This document shows, piece after piece, positions 35,512 to 44,178 of a stretch of DNA of 64,000 bases. The first letter of the stretch is position 1. Each line of letters starts with the position of its first letter. Source of the stretch: Hyphomicrobiales bacterium (GTDB taxonomy: Bacteria; Pseudomonadota; Alphaproteobacteria; Rhizobiales; Xanthobacteraceae); contig JAFKKN010000008.1 of the NCBI GenBank assembly GCA_017305535.1, positions 124,001 through 188,000 on the forward strand. Reading direction: 5' to 3'. The notes beneath the pieces are model-generated. The model made no database searches and was not told the DNA's origin. It was given only the letters and a program-made list of their open reading frames with translations. The translations under genes were made by a program, and so were the position numbers.

Positions 35512-36324
35512 CTATTTATCCTTGGTCTTGCGGCCGAACCGCTCCCAGACGAACTCGAGCGGCTTCTTCGCCAGGAAGCCGGCGACGGCCTCATGATGAT
35601 AAGGCGTCTCGAGCGCTACCGCCTGCGCATAGGATTCCATCTCGGCGAGCGCGTGCCGATCGAGATTGAAAGATTGGTTTAGAATCGTCTTGGCCATCCC
35701 GATGGCGTCGGTCGGCGCATGGCGGAAGCGCTGCGCGAAGGCCACGCCGGTCGCCAGCGGATCCTCCTGCGGTATGATCTCATGCACGATGCCGAGCCGA
35801 TGCGCTTCCTCCATCCCGAGCACACGGCCGGAGAAGATGATCTCCTTGGCGCGCTGCAGCCCGACGATGCGCGGCAACAGTTGCAGACCGCCCAGATCCG
35901 GCACCAGACCGATACGAACGAACACAGCGCACATCTGCGCGCGCGGCGTCGCCAGAATGAAGTCGGCCGCCAGCGCCAGATTGAATCCCGCGCCGAAGGC
36001 CGGCCCATCCACCACGGCCACGACGGGAATTTCCAGATCAAGCAGCTCGCTGAACCAGATATGCAGCCGACGGATGCGTTCGCGATTGGCAGTGGTCGGG
36101 CGTCGCCCCTCCGACAGCGCGCGCAGGTCACCGCCCGCGCAGAATGCGCCACCCTCGCCCGCAATCACCAGCGCCCTGGCGCCGCCATTCGCACGCAATT
36201 CGCGCACCACATGCTCGATCTCCTGACGCATGTCGAGATCGAGTGCGTTGCGCTGGTCCGGCCTGTTCAGGACAAGCCTCGCAATTTCATCTTCGATGGT
36301 GAAGCGGATGACCTTGAACGTCAT
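35512..36324 (-). CDS. Enoyl-CoA hydratase/isomerase family protein
   Basis: Crotonase-fold protein of 270 residues from the ATG at 36324, which overlaps the acyl-CoA dehydrogenase stop by 4 bases. Oxyanion-hole segments are GEGGAFCAGGDLRAL and VAVVDGPAFGAGFNLALAAD; RIGLVPDLGGLQLLPRIVG has Asp in the position of the second acidic residue. It follows acyl-CoA dehydrogenase in the operon, as expected for hydration of the double bond or its isomerisation. The presence of a separate MaoC pair means the two hydratases may have opposite stereochemistry or different substrates. Confidence 0.9.
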   Translation of the reverse strand: MTFKVIRFTIEDEIARLVLNRPDQRNALDLDMRQEIEHVVRELRANGGARALVIAGEGGAFCAGGDLRALSEGRRPTTANRERIRRLHIWFSELLDLEIPVVAVVDGPAFGAGFNLALAADFILATPRAQMCAVFVRIGLVPDLGGLQLLPRIVGLQRAKEIIFSGRVLGMEEAHRLGIVHEIIPQEDPLATGVAFAQRFRHAPTDAIGMAKTILNQSFNLDRHALAEMESYAQAVALETPYHHEAVAGFLAKKPLEFVWERFGRKTKDK

Positions 36325-37463
36325 GATGCGGACCTCAGCTGGCGCGCGATGATATTGCGCTGGATTTCCGACGTCCCCTCGCCGATCACATAGACGAGCG
36401 CGTCGCGATGGAAGCGGCCAACCGGGTACTCGCGCATGATGCCGGCGCCGCCGAGAATGCGGATCGCGGCCTCGGTGACACGAACCGCCATCTCCGACGC
36501 AACCAGCTTCACCCGCGCCGCCGTTGCGCTGTCGATGGTCCCCTGATCGACGCGCCACGCGCCGTAGTAGACAAACCATTTGGCCGCATCGATATCCGCC
36601 GCCATGTCGGCCAGCTTGTGCGCGATCGCCTGATATTCGATGATCGGCTTGCCTCGAACGATCCGTGTCTTGGCGAAATCGAGCGCGGCGTCGAAAGCCC
36701 CGCGGGCCATGCCGATGCAATTGGCCGAGACGCCGATGCGGTTTTCCGAAAGCGAGTCCAACACAATGTTATACGTGCCGGTCTCGCCGCCGAGCAGGCA
36801 ATCATCCGGCACGAATGCGTTCTCGATGTAGATCAGCCCGGTTTCCGACGATCGGATTCCTTCCTTCTTCAGCTTGCTGATGGCAAAGCCGGGATTCGGC
36901 AACTCGACCAGAAAGAGACTGATTGCATCCGACGTATGTTCGGACTTCGTCCGCGCGGCCACCGTCAGGAAATCCGCCATCGGCGCGTTAGTGATGTACA
37001 GCTTCGAACCGTTGAGCCGCCATCCACCGTCGACCTTCTCGGCGCGCGTCTTCATGCTGCGGACATCGGAACCGCCATCGGGCTCCGACAGACCGAAGCC
37101 GCCGACTTTGTCGCCGGACAATCCAGGTTTGAAGAAGCGCTCCTTCTGAGCCTCGGTGCCGGCGCGCCAGATCGGCCAGATCGCAAGATGCGTATGTGCC
37201 GACCACGACGACGCGAAGGCCTGGCAAACCCGGCTCATCTCCTCGCGCACGATGCAATCGCTGACCTTGTCGAAGCCGGTGCCGCCGTCGGCTTCCGGAT
37301 AACGCACGCCGAGCAAGCCAAGCTCGCCCCACTTGCGAAACAGCTCGCGTGGGAACACCTCACTTTCCTCCGCTTCCGTGACGAGGGGCGCGATATCCTG
37401 AGCCACGAAGCGGGCAATCGTCTCCCGCACCTGCTCCTGCTGAGGCGTGAACTGGAAGTCCAT
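36321..37463 (-). CDS. Acyl-CoA dehydrogenase (first gene of the operon)
   Basis: FAD enzyme of 380 residues introducing the alpha-beta double bond in an acyl-CoA. FAD/substrate motifs include GFGLSEPDGGSDVRSMKT and KLYITNAPMADF. The catalytic Glu is Glu362 in the classical IGEGTSEIQRNI context (MCAD/SCAD type). It is the promoter-proximal gene of the minus-strand operon and is divergent from a second dehydrogenase, with a palindromic operator-like site between them. Confidence 0.94.
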   Translation of the reverse strand: MDFQFTPQQEQVRETIARFVAQDIAPLVTEAEESEVFPRELFRKWGELGLLGVRYPEADGGTGFDKVSDCIVREEMSRVCQAFASSWSAHTHLAIWPIWRAGTEAQKERFFKPGLSGDKVGGFGLSEPDGGSDVRSMKTRAEKVDGGWRLNGSKLYITNAPMADFLTVAARTKSEHTSDAISLFLVELPNPGFAISKLKKEGIRSSETGLIYIENAFVPDDCLLGGETGTYNIVLDSLSENRIGVSANCIGMARGAFDAALDFAKTRIVRGKPIIEYQAIAHKLADMAADIDAAKWFVYYGAWRVDQGTIDSATAARVKLVASEMAVRVTEAAIRILGGAGIMREYPVGRFHRDALVYVIGEGTSEIQRNIIARQLRSAS

Positions 37464-37534
37464 CGAGCCCTTCCTTCCCAGCTTGCGCTGCCGACCGCAT
37501 CGACCGAACCGGAATTCAATCTCGGGCCATCATT

Positions 37535-37564
37535 TATAATTCTATATGGAGAATTATATTCTCC
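37535..37564. promoter_or_regulatory. Overlapping palindromes between the divergent acyl-CoA dehydrogenase genes
   Basis: Two nested perfect palindromes lie in an AT-rich patch: TATAATTCT/AGAATTATA with a 6-base spacer (37535-37558), and GGAGAAT/ATTCTCC with a 3-base spacer (37548-37564). Thus three half-sites of the GAGAAT type occur in 30 bases. The same motif recurs at the iclR start. It is well placed to control both directions; IclR is the candidate binder. Confidence 0.6.
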
Positions 37565-37667
37565 TTTGAAAATAGTCATAGGCGATGGGCCGTCGCCATG
37601 TCAACATCGTCGCGCATGTCGGCGCGGTGAAAACCCGCATGCCGGCCATGATCGCAGGATGGAGCAG

Positions 37668-38825
37668 ATGAACCACAAGAAAACACGTTGTCCGCAGAAG
37701 AGCGTCGACCGAACGCAGTTTCGCGATATGTGCGCGCGCTTTGCCGCCGCGGAGATCGGCCCTCGCTGGCGCGCGGCGGATCGCGACAAGATCTTTCCGC
37801 GGGATTTCTATGTCGCTGCCGCGAAGGCGGGATTGATCGGCATCACCGCGCCGGAAGATGTCGGCGGCTCCGAACTCGGCGCTTACGAAGAAGCGATCGC
37901 GATGGAAGAGATGTCGAAGATCAATCCGAACCTTGCCGTCTCCGTACTGGTTCAAAACGTTGCGGGCTCGATTCTCTACGACTACGGTTCGCCGGCGCAG
38001 CGCGATATCGCGCGCGAAGTGATCGCCGGCAATTGTCTGGTCGCGATCACGGTGACCGAGCCCGAGGCCGGCAACGATGTGCAGAACGTCAAGACACATG
38101 CGCGGCGCGACGGCGATGACTGGATCGTCGACGGGTTGAAATCGTTTATCACGCTGGGCGGCGACAGCGATGTGCTGGTGACGCTCGCGCAAACCGATGC
38201 GAGTCGCGGCCGCCATGGGATGCACTTCTTCGCCATCGATCGCCGCAGCCCCGGCGTGACGTGCAGTCAGATCGAAACCTACGTCAATCGTCCGGCGCCG
38301 ACCTATCGCGTTCAGTTCGACAACGTCCGCGTGCCGGAAAGCCGGCGGCTCGATGCCGGCTTCAAGGAAATCATGACCGGGTTCAATCGCGAGCGCATCA
38401 TGGTCGCCGCGCGCTGGCTCGGCCACATGCAAGCTTCATTGAATTGGGCGCGGGATTACGCCACCACGCGACAGCAGTTCGGCCGTCCGATCGGCGCCAA
38501 CCAGTCGATCGCCTTCGCGCTGGCGCAAGCGCACGTCGATGTCGAAGCGACGCGGCACCTCACCTATCACGCCGCTGAACGTTACGATTCCGATATTCCG
38601 CTCAAGGATGTGATCCTCGACGTCTCCTCGGCGAAGCTGCTCGCGACGCAGGCGGTGGTGCGCGTCACGCAGGCCGCGCTGCATATCGGCGGAGGCTGGG
38701 GGCTGACGGAAGAGCTTCCGGCGATGCGCCTCGCGCTCGATGCGCTGGTCGCGCCGGTGACAGTCGGAAGCTGGGAGATCCAGCTCCGCGCCATCGCGCG
38801 CGAGATGGGTCTGCCCTGCGACTAA
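37668..38825 (+). CDS. Acyl-CoA dehydrogenase (IVD/LCAD-type catalytic Glu)
   Basis: FAD-dependent dehydrogenase, 385 residues from the ATG at 37668 (an in-frame ATG at 37659 is possible; GGAG at 37661 favours the later one). Motifs: ITVTEPEAGNDVQNV and KSFITLGGDSDV. At the classical catalytic position the sequence is VTVGSWEIQ, with Val366 in place of Glu, but Glu242 in FNRERI sits where isovaleryl- and long-chain acyl-CoA dehydrogenases carry theirs. It probably acts on a branched or otherwise different intermediate from the divergent neighbour. A strong hairpin follows. Confidence 0.92.
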   Translation: MNHKKTRCPQKSVDRTQFRDMCARFAAAEIGPRWRAADRDKIFPRDFYVAAAKAGLIGITAPEDVGGSELGAYEEAIAMEEMSKINPNLAVSVLVQNVAGSILYDYGSPAQRDIAREVIAGNCLVAITVTEPEAGNDVQNVKTHARRDGDDWIVDGLKSFITLGGDSDVLVTLAQTDASRGRHGMHFFAIDRRSPGVTCSQIETYVNRPAPTYRVQFDNVRVPESRRLDAGFKEIMTGFNRERIMVAARWLGHMQASLNWARDYATTRQQFGRPIGANQSIAFALAQAHVDVEATRHLTYHAAERYDSDIPLKDVILDVSSAKLLATQAVVRVTQAALHIGGGWGLTEELPAMRLALDALVAPVTVGSWEIQLRAIAREMGLPCD

Positions 38826-38885
38826 CGGGCCGCCCCGCCGCCGAAAGAACCCCCGCGGATCAACCGCCAGCGCAACCCGCGACAA

Positions 38886-38918
38886 ATGAAATAGCCCGCC
38901 AAAGGCGGGCTATTTCAT
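38886..38918. terminator. Bidirectional terminator between dehydrogenase and tRNA genes
   Basis: A perfect 15-base stem, ATGAAATAGCCCGCC and its complement, around AAA. T/A-rich flanks on both sides (TATTTCATTG; TATTTCATTTG on the other strand) suit termination of the plus-strand dehydrogenase and the minus-strand tRNA. Confidence 0.85.
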
Positions 38919-38936
38919 TGATATTTCTATCAGATT

Positions 38937-39013
<77 letters not shown>

Positions 39014-39383
39014 ACAAATCAATGCACGCCTTAACAGGGGAAACGAGGCCAACTCAACGCCCTGGGGCGTCGATTGATCCCGATCGAAGACTTCCTGAGA
39101 AGGCAACCACGGCGAATGCCGACGGCGCGATGGGTATGTATCAATGCTCGCTCCCTTTGGGAAGAGGCCACGGCCATTCTTTTCAACATTTTATGACAGC
39201 CCGGAACCGGATTGATCTTACCGCTTCCATGCGGCGCAACACCTGCGTTTTCAGACACGACTGACGGGCCGGTGTGGATCGCGCTCGATCCTTCGCTTAT
39301 TTCGCGACACGGTGTTCGATCGGCTTGCTCCCCGGCCCGTAAAAGCACAGCATTGCGGCCGTCAGGCTAGCTTCGAGGACCTC
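39014..39383. other. Gene-free gap, 370 bases
   Basis: Lies between the initiator tRNA and the aldehyde dehydrogenase gene. It should hold the tRNA promoter (right-to-left) and the promoter of the dehydrogenase. A short frame of 95 codons crosses it but overlaps the tRNA and has no ribosome site. I see no repeat or hairpin of note. Confidence 0.5.
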
Positions 39384-40817
39384 ATGGATCAATCCGTCAC
39401 ACCGCCGGGCAGCAACGCTCTCGAAGCTGGCTTTCGTCGCATGGTCGCGCTGTCGCGCCAGCAACCATCACCGACGCTGGATGAGCGGCGCGACCGTCTC
39501 GCTCGTCTGGGCGCGATGCTCGCGGCGAACGAAGCGCGTTTCCAGGAAGCCATCTCGGCGGACTTCGGCCATCGCGCCGCGATCGAAACCACGATGGCGG
39601 AGACGTTGCTGGTGCAAGGCGAGATCAAGCACGCGCGCAAGCATCTCAAATCGTGGATGGCATCGCAGCGCGTGGCGACGCAGGCGCAATTCTGGCCGGC
39701 AAAGAATCGCCTGCTGCCACAGCCGATCGGCGTGGTCGGCATCATCGCGCCATGGAATTATCCACTGCAACTCACGCTCGCGCCGACGGTCGCGGCGATT
39801 GCCGCCGGCAACAGCGTGATGATCAAGCCGAGCGAGCTCGTGCCGCGCTTCTCGGCACTACTGAAGCAGGTGATCGCCGATACGTTTGACGAAACCGACG
39901 TCACGGTCACTGGCATCGACGGCAACATCGCGGAGATCTTCGCGGCGTTGCCATTCGATCATCTGATGTTCACGGGCTCGACGCGGGTTGGGCGGCTGGT
40001 CGCGGAAGCGGCGGGACGAAATCTCACACCGATCACGCTCGAACTCGGCGGCAAGTCGCCGGCGATCATCGATGCTTCCGCGAATCTCGATCAGGCATCG
40101 GAGCGCATCGCTTACGGCAAATTGCTCAACGCCGGGCAGACCTGCATCGCGCCGGACTACGCACTGGTGGCGAAAGAATCCGCCGAAAACTTCGCCGGGA
40201 AAGTTGCGGCGAACATGCGGCGGATGTACGGCACCTCGCCCGGCAATCCGGACTACACCTCCATCGTCTCCGGCCAGCACTATGCCCGCCTCGAAGGGCT
40301 GGTGAGCGATGCGGCGGCGAAAGGCGCGCGCGTCATCCAGTCCGCGGCCGCCGATGATCCGGCCTGGCAGACGGTGCGCAAGTTTCCGCCCACCGTCATT
40401 CTCGGCGCGACACCGGAGATGAAGGTGATGCAGGAGGAAATCTTCGGCCCCATTCTGCCGGTGGTGGATTGCGCCGGGACCAAGGAGGCCATCGCCTTCA
40501 TCAACGAACGCGACCGACCGCTGGCGCTGTACTGGTTCGGCGCCGACGATGCCGCGCGCGACGAGGTGCTGACGCGCACCGTGTCCGGCGGCGTCACCGT
40601 CAACGACTGCCTGTTTCATTTCACGCAAATCAACCAGCCGATGGGCGGCGTCGGTGCGTCGGGGATCGGCGCTTATCATGGCGAATGGGGCTTTCGCACC
40701 TTCAGCAAGCTGAAGCCGGTGTTCTATCGCTCGCCCCTTAATCGCTTTGCCGATCTCTATCCGCCCTATGGCGCGAAAATGGCGCGTATGGAAAAATTGC
40801 TGCGATTCCTGTCGTAG
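39384..40817 (+). CDS. Aldehyde dehydrogenase, coniferyl-aldehyde dehydrogenase type
   Basis: NAD(P)-dependent aldehyde dehydrogenase, 477 residues. Conserved elements: APWNYPLQLTL (cofactor fold), MFTGSTRVGR, catalytic Glu in LELGGKSPAI and nucleophilic Cys in NAGQTCIAPDY. The Pro-Asp after the Cys and the C-terminal GIGAYHGEWGFRTFSK are typical of the CalB/coniferyl-aldehyde and fatty-aldehyde group. It lies 63 bases before a GMC alcohol oxidoreductase gene; together they could oxidise a primary alcohol to an acid. The specific aldehyde is not known. Confidence 0.9.
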   Translation: MDQSVTPPGSNALEAGFRRMVALSRQQPSPTLDERRDRLARLGAMLAANEARFQEAISADFGHRAAIETTMAETLLVQGEIKHARKHLKSWMASQRVATQAQFWPAKNRLLPQPIGVVGIIAPWNYPLQLTLAPTVAAIAAGNSVMIKPSELVPRFSALLKQVIADTFDETDVTVTGIDGNIAEIFAALPFDHLMFTGSTRVGRLVAEAAGRNLTPITLELGGKSPAIIDASANLDQASERIAYGKLLNAGQTCIAPDYALVAKESAENFAGKVAANMRRMYGTSPGNPDYTSIVSGQHYARLEGLVSDAAAKGARVIQSAAADDPAWQTVRKFPPTVILGATPEMKVMQEEIFGPILPVVDCAGTKEAIAFINERDRPLALYWFGADDAARDEVLTRTVSGGVTVNDCLFHFTQINQPMGGVGASGIGAYHGEWGFRTFSKLKPVFYRSPLNRFADLYPPYGAKMARMEKLLRFLS

Positions 40818-40880
40818 CGACACGGCGGAGCAACCGCCGGGCTCAAGACCATTCCAAGAAAAATTCCAAGGGAGTAAACA

Positions 40881-42491
40881 GTGACCGACACATTTGATTT
40901 TGTCGTCGTGGGAGGCGGATCGGGTGGCTGCGCGGTGGCGGGCCGCCTGTCGGAAGACCCCGGCGTCTCGGTGGCGCTGCTGGAGGCCGGCGGCAAGGGC
41001 GACAACTGGGTCGTCAACACGCCGGGCGCGCTGGTGCTGATGGTGTCGGGCAAGGTCAACAACTGGGCCTTCGACACCGTGCCGCAGGCCGGGCTCAACA
41101 ACCGCATCGGCTATCAGCCGCGCGGCAGGGCGCTCGGCGGCTCCTCCGCCATCAACGCCATGGTCTATATTCGCGGCCATCGCGCCGATTACGATCACTG
41201 GGCGGCGCTCGGCAACACCGGCTGGTCCTATGCCGACGTGCTGCCCTACTTCAAGCGCTCGGAAGACAACGCCACGATCTCGGACGAGTATCACGGCAAG
41301 GGCGGCCCGCTCAGTGTTTCCAACCTGCAATCGGACAATCCGGTTCACGACATCTTCCTGCAAGCCGCACGCGAGGCGCAATTCCGCATCCGCGACGATT
41401 TCAACGGCGCGGAGCAGGAAGGACTCGGCGTCTATCAGGTGACGCAGAAGAACGGCGAACGCTGGAGCGCGGCGCGCGGCTACATCCATCCGTTCATGAC
41501 GAACCGGCCGAATCTTAAAGTCGAAACCGGCGCGCACGCCACCAGCATCATCTTCGACGGCCAACGCGCGGTCGGCGTGAAATACCGGCGCGGCAAGAAC
41601 ACGTTCGAAATCCGCGCGCGCCGCGAGGTCATTCTCAGCCTCGGCGCGTTCCAGACGCCGCAACTCTTGATGCTGTCCGGCATCGGCGACGCGGCGGCAC
41701 TCGCGAAACTTGGCATTGCGTCAACGCATCATCTGCCCGGCGTCGGACAGAACTTGCAGGATCACCCGGACTTCGTGTTCGGCTTCACCTCCGACGCACC
41801 CTACTTCGCCGGCCTGTCGTTTCCCGGCCTCTCGCGCATCTTCAAGGGCATCATGCAGTATCGCCGCGAGCGGCGCGGCCCGATGACCTCGAATGTCGCC
41901 GAATGCGGTGGCTTCCTGAAAACGCGACCCGATCTCGAGGTGCCCGACGTGCAGCTTCATTTCTGCACCGGCATGATCGACGACCACGGCCGCAAGCCGG
42001 CGTGGAATCGCGTCGGCTTCTCGTGCCATGTTTGCCTGTTGCGGCCGCAGAGCCGCGGCAGTGTCTGGCTTCAGGATGCCGATCCGATGCGCGCGCCGGC
42101 GATCGATCCGAACTTCTTCGGCGATGAAGCTGACCTCGATGCCATGGTGGCGGGCTTCAAGGTGACGAAGCGGCTGCTCGATGCCCCGGCGCTGAAGGCG
42201 ATCCGGACTTCCGACGTGTTCACCTCAGGGATCGAGAGCGACGACGCGATCCGCCAAGTGCTGCGGCAACGCGTCGACACTGTCTATCACCCGGTCGGCA
42301 CCTGCAAAATGGGCGTGAATGACCCGATGGCGGTGGTGGACCCGGCGCTGAAGGTGCACGGCCTCGAGGGCCTGCGCGTCGTCGATGCATCGATCATGCC
42401 GACCTTGATCGGCGGCAACACCAACGCGCCGACCATCATGATCGGCGAAAAAGCCGCCGATATGATCAAGGCCGAGATGCGGGCGGGATAG
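40881..42491 (+). CDS. GMC family FAD-dependent alcohol oxidoreductase (choline-dehydrogenase-like)
   Basis: Protein of 536 residues. The N-terminal FAD-binding motif is [19 protein letters not shown] with ALLEAGG, followed by the GMC signature [18 protein letters not shown]. The C-terminal catalytic region has [11 protein letters not shown] and the conserved His/Asn motif [19 protein letters not shown]. It oxidises an alcohol to an aldehyde; the partner aldehyde dehydrogenase is encoded just upstream. No signal peptide is evident. Relatives include AlkJ, BetA and polyethylene glycol dehydrogenases, so the substrate remains open. Confidence 0.92.
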   Translation: MTDTFDFVVVGGGSGGCAVAGRLSEDPGVSVALLEAGGKGDNWVVNTPGALVLMVSGKVNNWAFDTVPQAGLNNRIGYQPRGRALGGSSAINAMVYIRGHRADYDHWAALGNTGWSYADVLPYFKRSEDNATISDEYHGKGGPLSVSNLQSDNPVHDIFLQAAREAQFRIRDDFNGAEQEGLGVYQVTQKNGERWSAARGYIHPFMTNRPNLKVETGAHATSIIFDGQRAVGVKYRRGKNTFEIRARREVILSLGAFQTPQLLMLSGIGDAAALAKLGIASTHHLPGVGQNLQDHPDFVFGFTSDAPYFAGLSFPGLSRIFKGIMQYRRERRGPMTSNVAECGGFLKTRPDLEVPDVQLHFCTGMIDDHGRKPAWNRVGFSCHVCLLRPQSRGSVWLQDADPMRAPAIDPNFFGDEADLDAMVAGFKVTKRLLDAPALKAIRTSDVFTSGIESDDAIRQVLRQRVDTVYHPVGTCKMGVNDPMAVVDPALKVHGLEGLRVVDASIMPTLIGGNTNAPTIMIGEKAADMIKAEMRAG

Positions 42492-42575
42492 TTGGCGATC
42501 CAACAATTCGAGCGTCAAATGACATCTCGCAAATTGAGACGCCATTCGTTGCAGTTCGTCAGGGCCGGATTTATT

Positions 42576-42627
42576 CCGGCCATCCACGTCTTAACCTATA
42601 TGCAGCAAGAAAGACGTGGATGGCCGG
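42576..42627. repeat. Palindromic intergenic repeat (GGCCGG family)
   Basis: Perfect 17-base arms (starting CCGGCCATCCACG) around an 18-base loop, with weaker GGCCGG/CCGG extensions on both sides out to about 42558-42646. A related copy lies at 50520-50648. Typical of palindromic repeats in Bradyrhizobiaceae intergenic regions. Confidence 0.8.
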
Positions 42628-42708
42628 GACAAGCCCGGTCATGACGAAAATGAATTCATCCCTCGGCGATGTGAGAAAGACTTTGAGGTCGTTTAGGCGC
42701 TTTTCAGA

Positions 42709-43221
42709 ATGAACATCTTCGATATCGCGATCTGTGCCGGATTACTGATCGCGGTGGTGGGCGGCTTTCATGTCGGCTTGCTGCGGAGCGCCGCAACCAT
42801 TGTGGGCTATCTGATCGCGATGCCGATCGCGGTCTGGATCACCGGACTGATCGCGCCGCAACCACGCTCGGCCGAGACATCATTGCTGGAAGGCCCCTCG
42901 CTGCTGTTTATCGTCTTCCTCGTGGCCGGCATCGTATTCGGCAAACTGCTGCGCATGGTGGTGGACGAAATCACCGGCACCGATGTCGGCCTGCTCGACC
43001 GTCTCGCCGGCGCGCTATTAAGCGCGGTGCGACTGTTTCTTGTGGCTGTCACGCTGGTATTGATTTTCGATCAATTGATGCCCGCGAACCGCCAGCCGGC
43101 TTTTCTCAGCCAGTCCTCGCTACGCCCCATGCTGTCATGGGCCGCGTCCCAAGGCATCAAGTCGCTGCCGCCGGACATCACGGCCTATATCGACCGACTG
43201 AAGCGCCAGTATCACCTCTGA
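42709..43221 (+). CDS. cvpA: CvpA family membrane protein
   Basis: Membrane protein of 170 residues with four hydrophobic helices (FDIAICAGLLIAVVGGFHVGLLRSA at the start). The sequence FDIAIxxxLLxxVxxGxxxGxxR is the CvpA/colicin-V-production signature. Family members are linked to envelope stress and biofilm, but the biochemical role is unknown. It stands alone between a repeat and an SDR gene. Confidence 0.87.
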   Translation: MNIFDIAICAGLLIAVVGGFHVGLLRSAATIVGYLIAMPIAVWITGLIAPQPRSAETSLLEGPSLLFIVFLVAGIVFGKLLRMVVDEITGTDVGLLDRLAGALLSAVRLFLVAVTLVLIFDQLMPANRQPAFLSQSSLRPMLSWAASQGIKSLPPDITAYIDRLKRQYHL

Positions 43222-43343
43222 CGCCCCATCCGGCCATAAGGGCCAGATATGCGTTTCAAGGTAGCTTGCGGGCTTATCATGGCTGCGCGCTTTGGCTAAG
43301 GTCCCCTATCATCGACAACCATCAAGAAAACGGGGAGTGAGCC

Positions 43344-44126
43344 GTGGATCTGGGAATTAAGGGCCGCCGCGCACTGGTCTGCGCATCCAGCAAGGGCTTG
43401 GGACGCGGTTGCGCCATGGCGCTGGCCGCCGAGGGCGTCAATCTCACCCTCACCGCGCGCGGTGCGGAAGCACTGACCAAAACCGCCGCCGAAATCCGAA
43501 AAGCCTTCCCCGGCATTGAAGTCAACGAGGTCGCCGGCGATATCACTACGCCGGAAGGCCGTGCCGCCGCGCTGGAGGCCTGTCCCGATCCCGATATTCT
43601 GGTCAACAACGCTGGTGGCCCGCCGCCGGGCGATTTCCGCACCTTCACCCGTGAGGACTGGATCAAGGCGCTCGACGCCAACATGCTGACGCCGATCGAA
43701 CTGATCAAGGCGACGGTGGATGGCATGATCACGCGCAAGTTCGGCCGCATCGTCAACATCACCTCTGCGGCTGTGAAGGCCCCGATCGACGTGCTGGCGC
43801 TGTCGAACGGCGCGCGCAGCGGCCTCACCGGCTTCATCGCCGGCCTGTCGCGCAAGACGGTGCGCCACAATGTCACCATCAACAATCTGCTGCCGGGACC
43901 GTTCGACACCGACCGCATCCGCAACGTCTCGGCCGGTCAGGCCAAGGCAGCCGGCGTCTCCACCGAGGAGATCATGAAACAGCGCGCCAGCGAGAACCCC
44001 GCCGGGCGCTTCGGCGACGCGGAAGAATTCGGCCTCGCCTGCGCGTTTCTCTGCGGCGCCAAATCCGGCTTCATCACCGGACAGAACCTGCTGCTCGACG
44101 GCGGCGCATTTCCCGGCACTATGTAG
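43344..44126 (+). CDS. Short-chain dehydrogenase/reductase (SDR)
   Basis: Classical SDR, 260 residues, from GTG at 43344 after GGGAGTGAGCC. The nucleotide-binding glycine motif appears as CASSKGLGRG, with NNAGG in place of NNAG. At the catalytic Tyr position the sequence reads ITSAAVKAPIDVLALSNGARSGL: Ser is present, but the usual YxxxK is replaced by LALSNGAR. This atypical active site is shared by a known subgroup (3-oxoacyl-ACP-reductase-like with SNGAR). The reaction is therefore uncertain. Confidence 0.88.
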   Translation: MDLGIKGRRALVCASSKGLGRGCAMALAAEGVNLTLTARGAEALTKTAAEIRKAFPGIEVNEVAGDITTPEGRAAALEACPDPDILVNNAGGPPPGDFRTFTREDWIKALDANMLTPIELIKATVDGMITRKFGRIVNITSAAVKAPIDVLALSNGARSGLTGFIAGLSRKTVRHNVTINNLLPGPFDTDRIRNVSAGQAKAAGVSTEEIMKQRASENPAGRFGDAEEFGLACAFLCGAKSGFITGQNLLLDGGAFPGTM

Positions 44127-44178
44127 GCGTCAACGCAACTCGGCCGGCGTGGTGTGCTCGTCGTCACAACATTTTCAG

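Noticed and set aside
36408-37667. An 805-residue acyl-CoA dehydrogenase with a long N-terminal extension
   Set aside because: The extension is antisense to the divergent dehydrogenase gene and has no domain; the real start is at 37668 (or 37659).
37668-38825. Plus-strand acyl-CoA dehydrogenase as an inactive subunit because Glu is missing before GS-W-EIQ
   Set aside because: Glu242 occupies the alternative catalytic position of isovaleryl/long-chain enzymes, so activity is likely.
39014-39383. Protein gene of 95 or 105 codons between the tRNA and aldehyde dehydrogenase genes
   Set aside because: The frames overlap the tRNA or lie antisense, lack ribosome sites and have no recognisable sequence.
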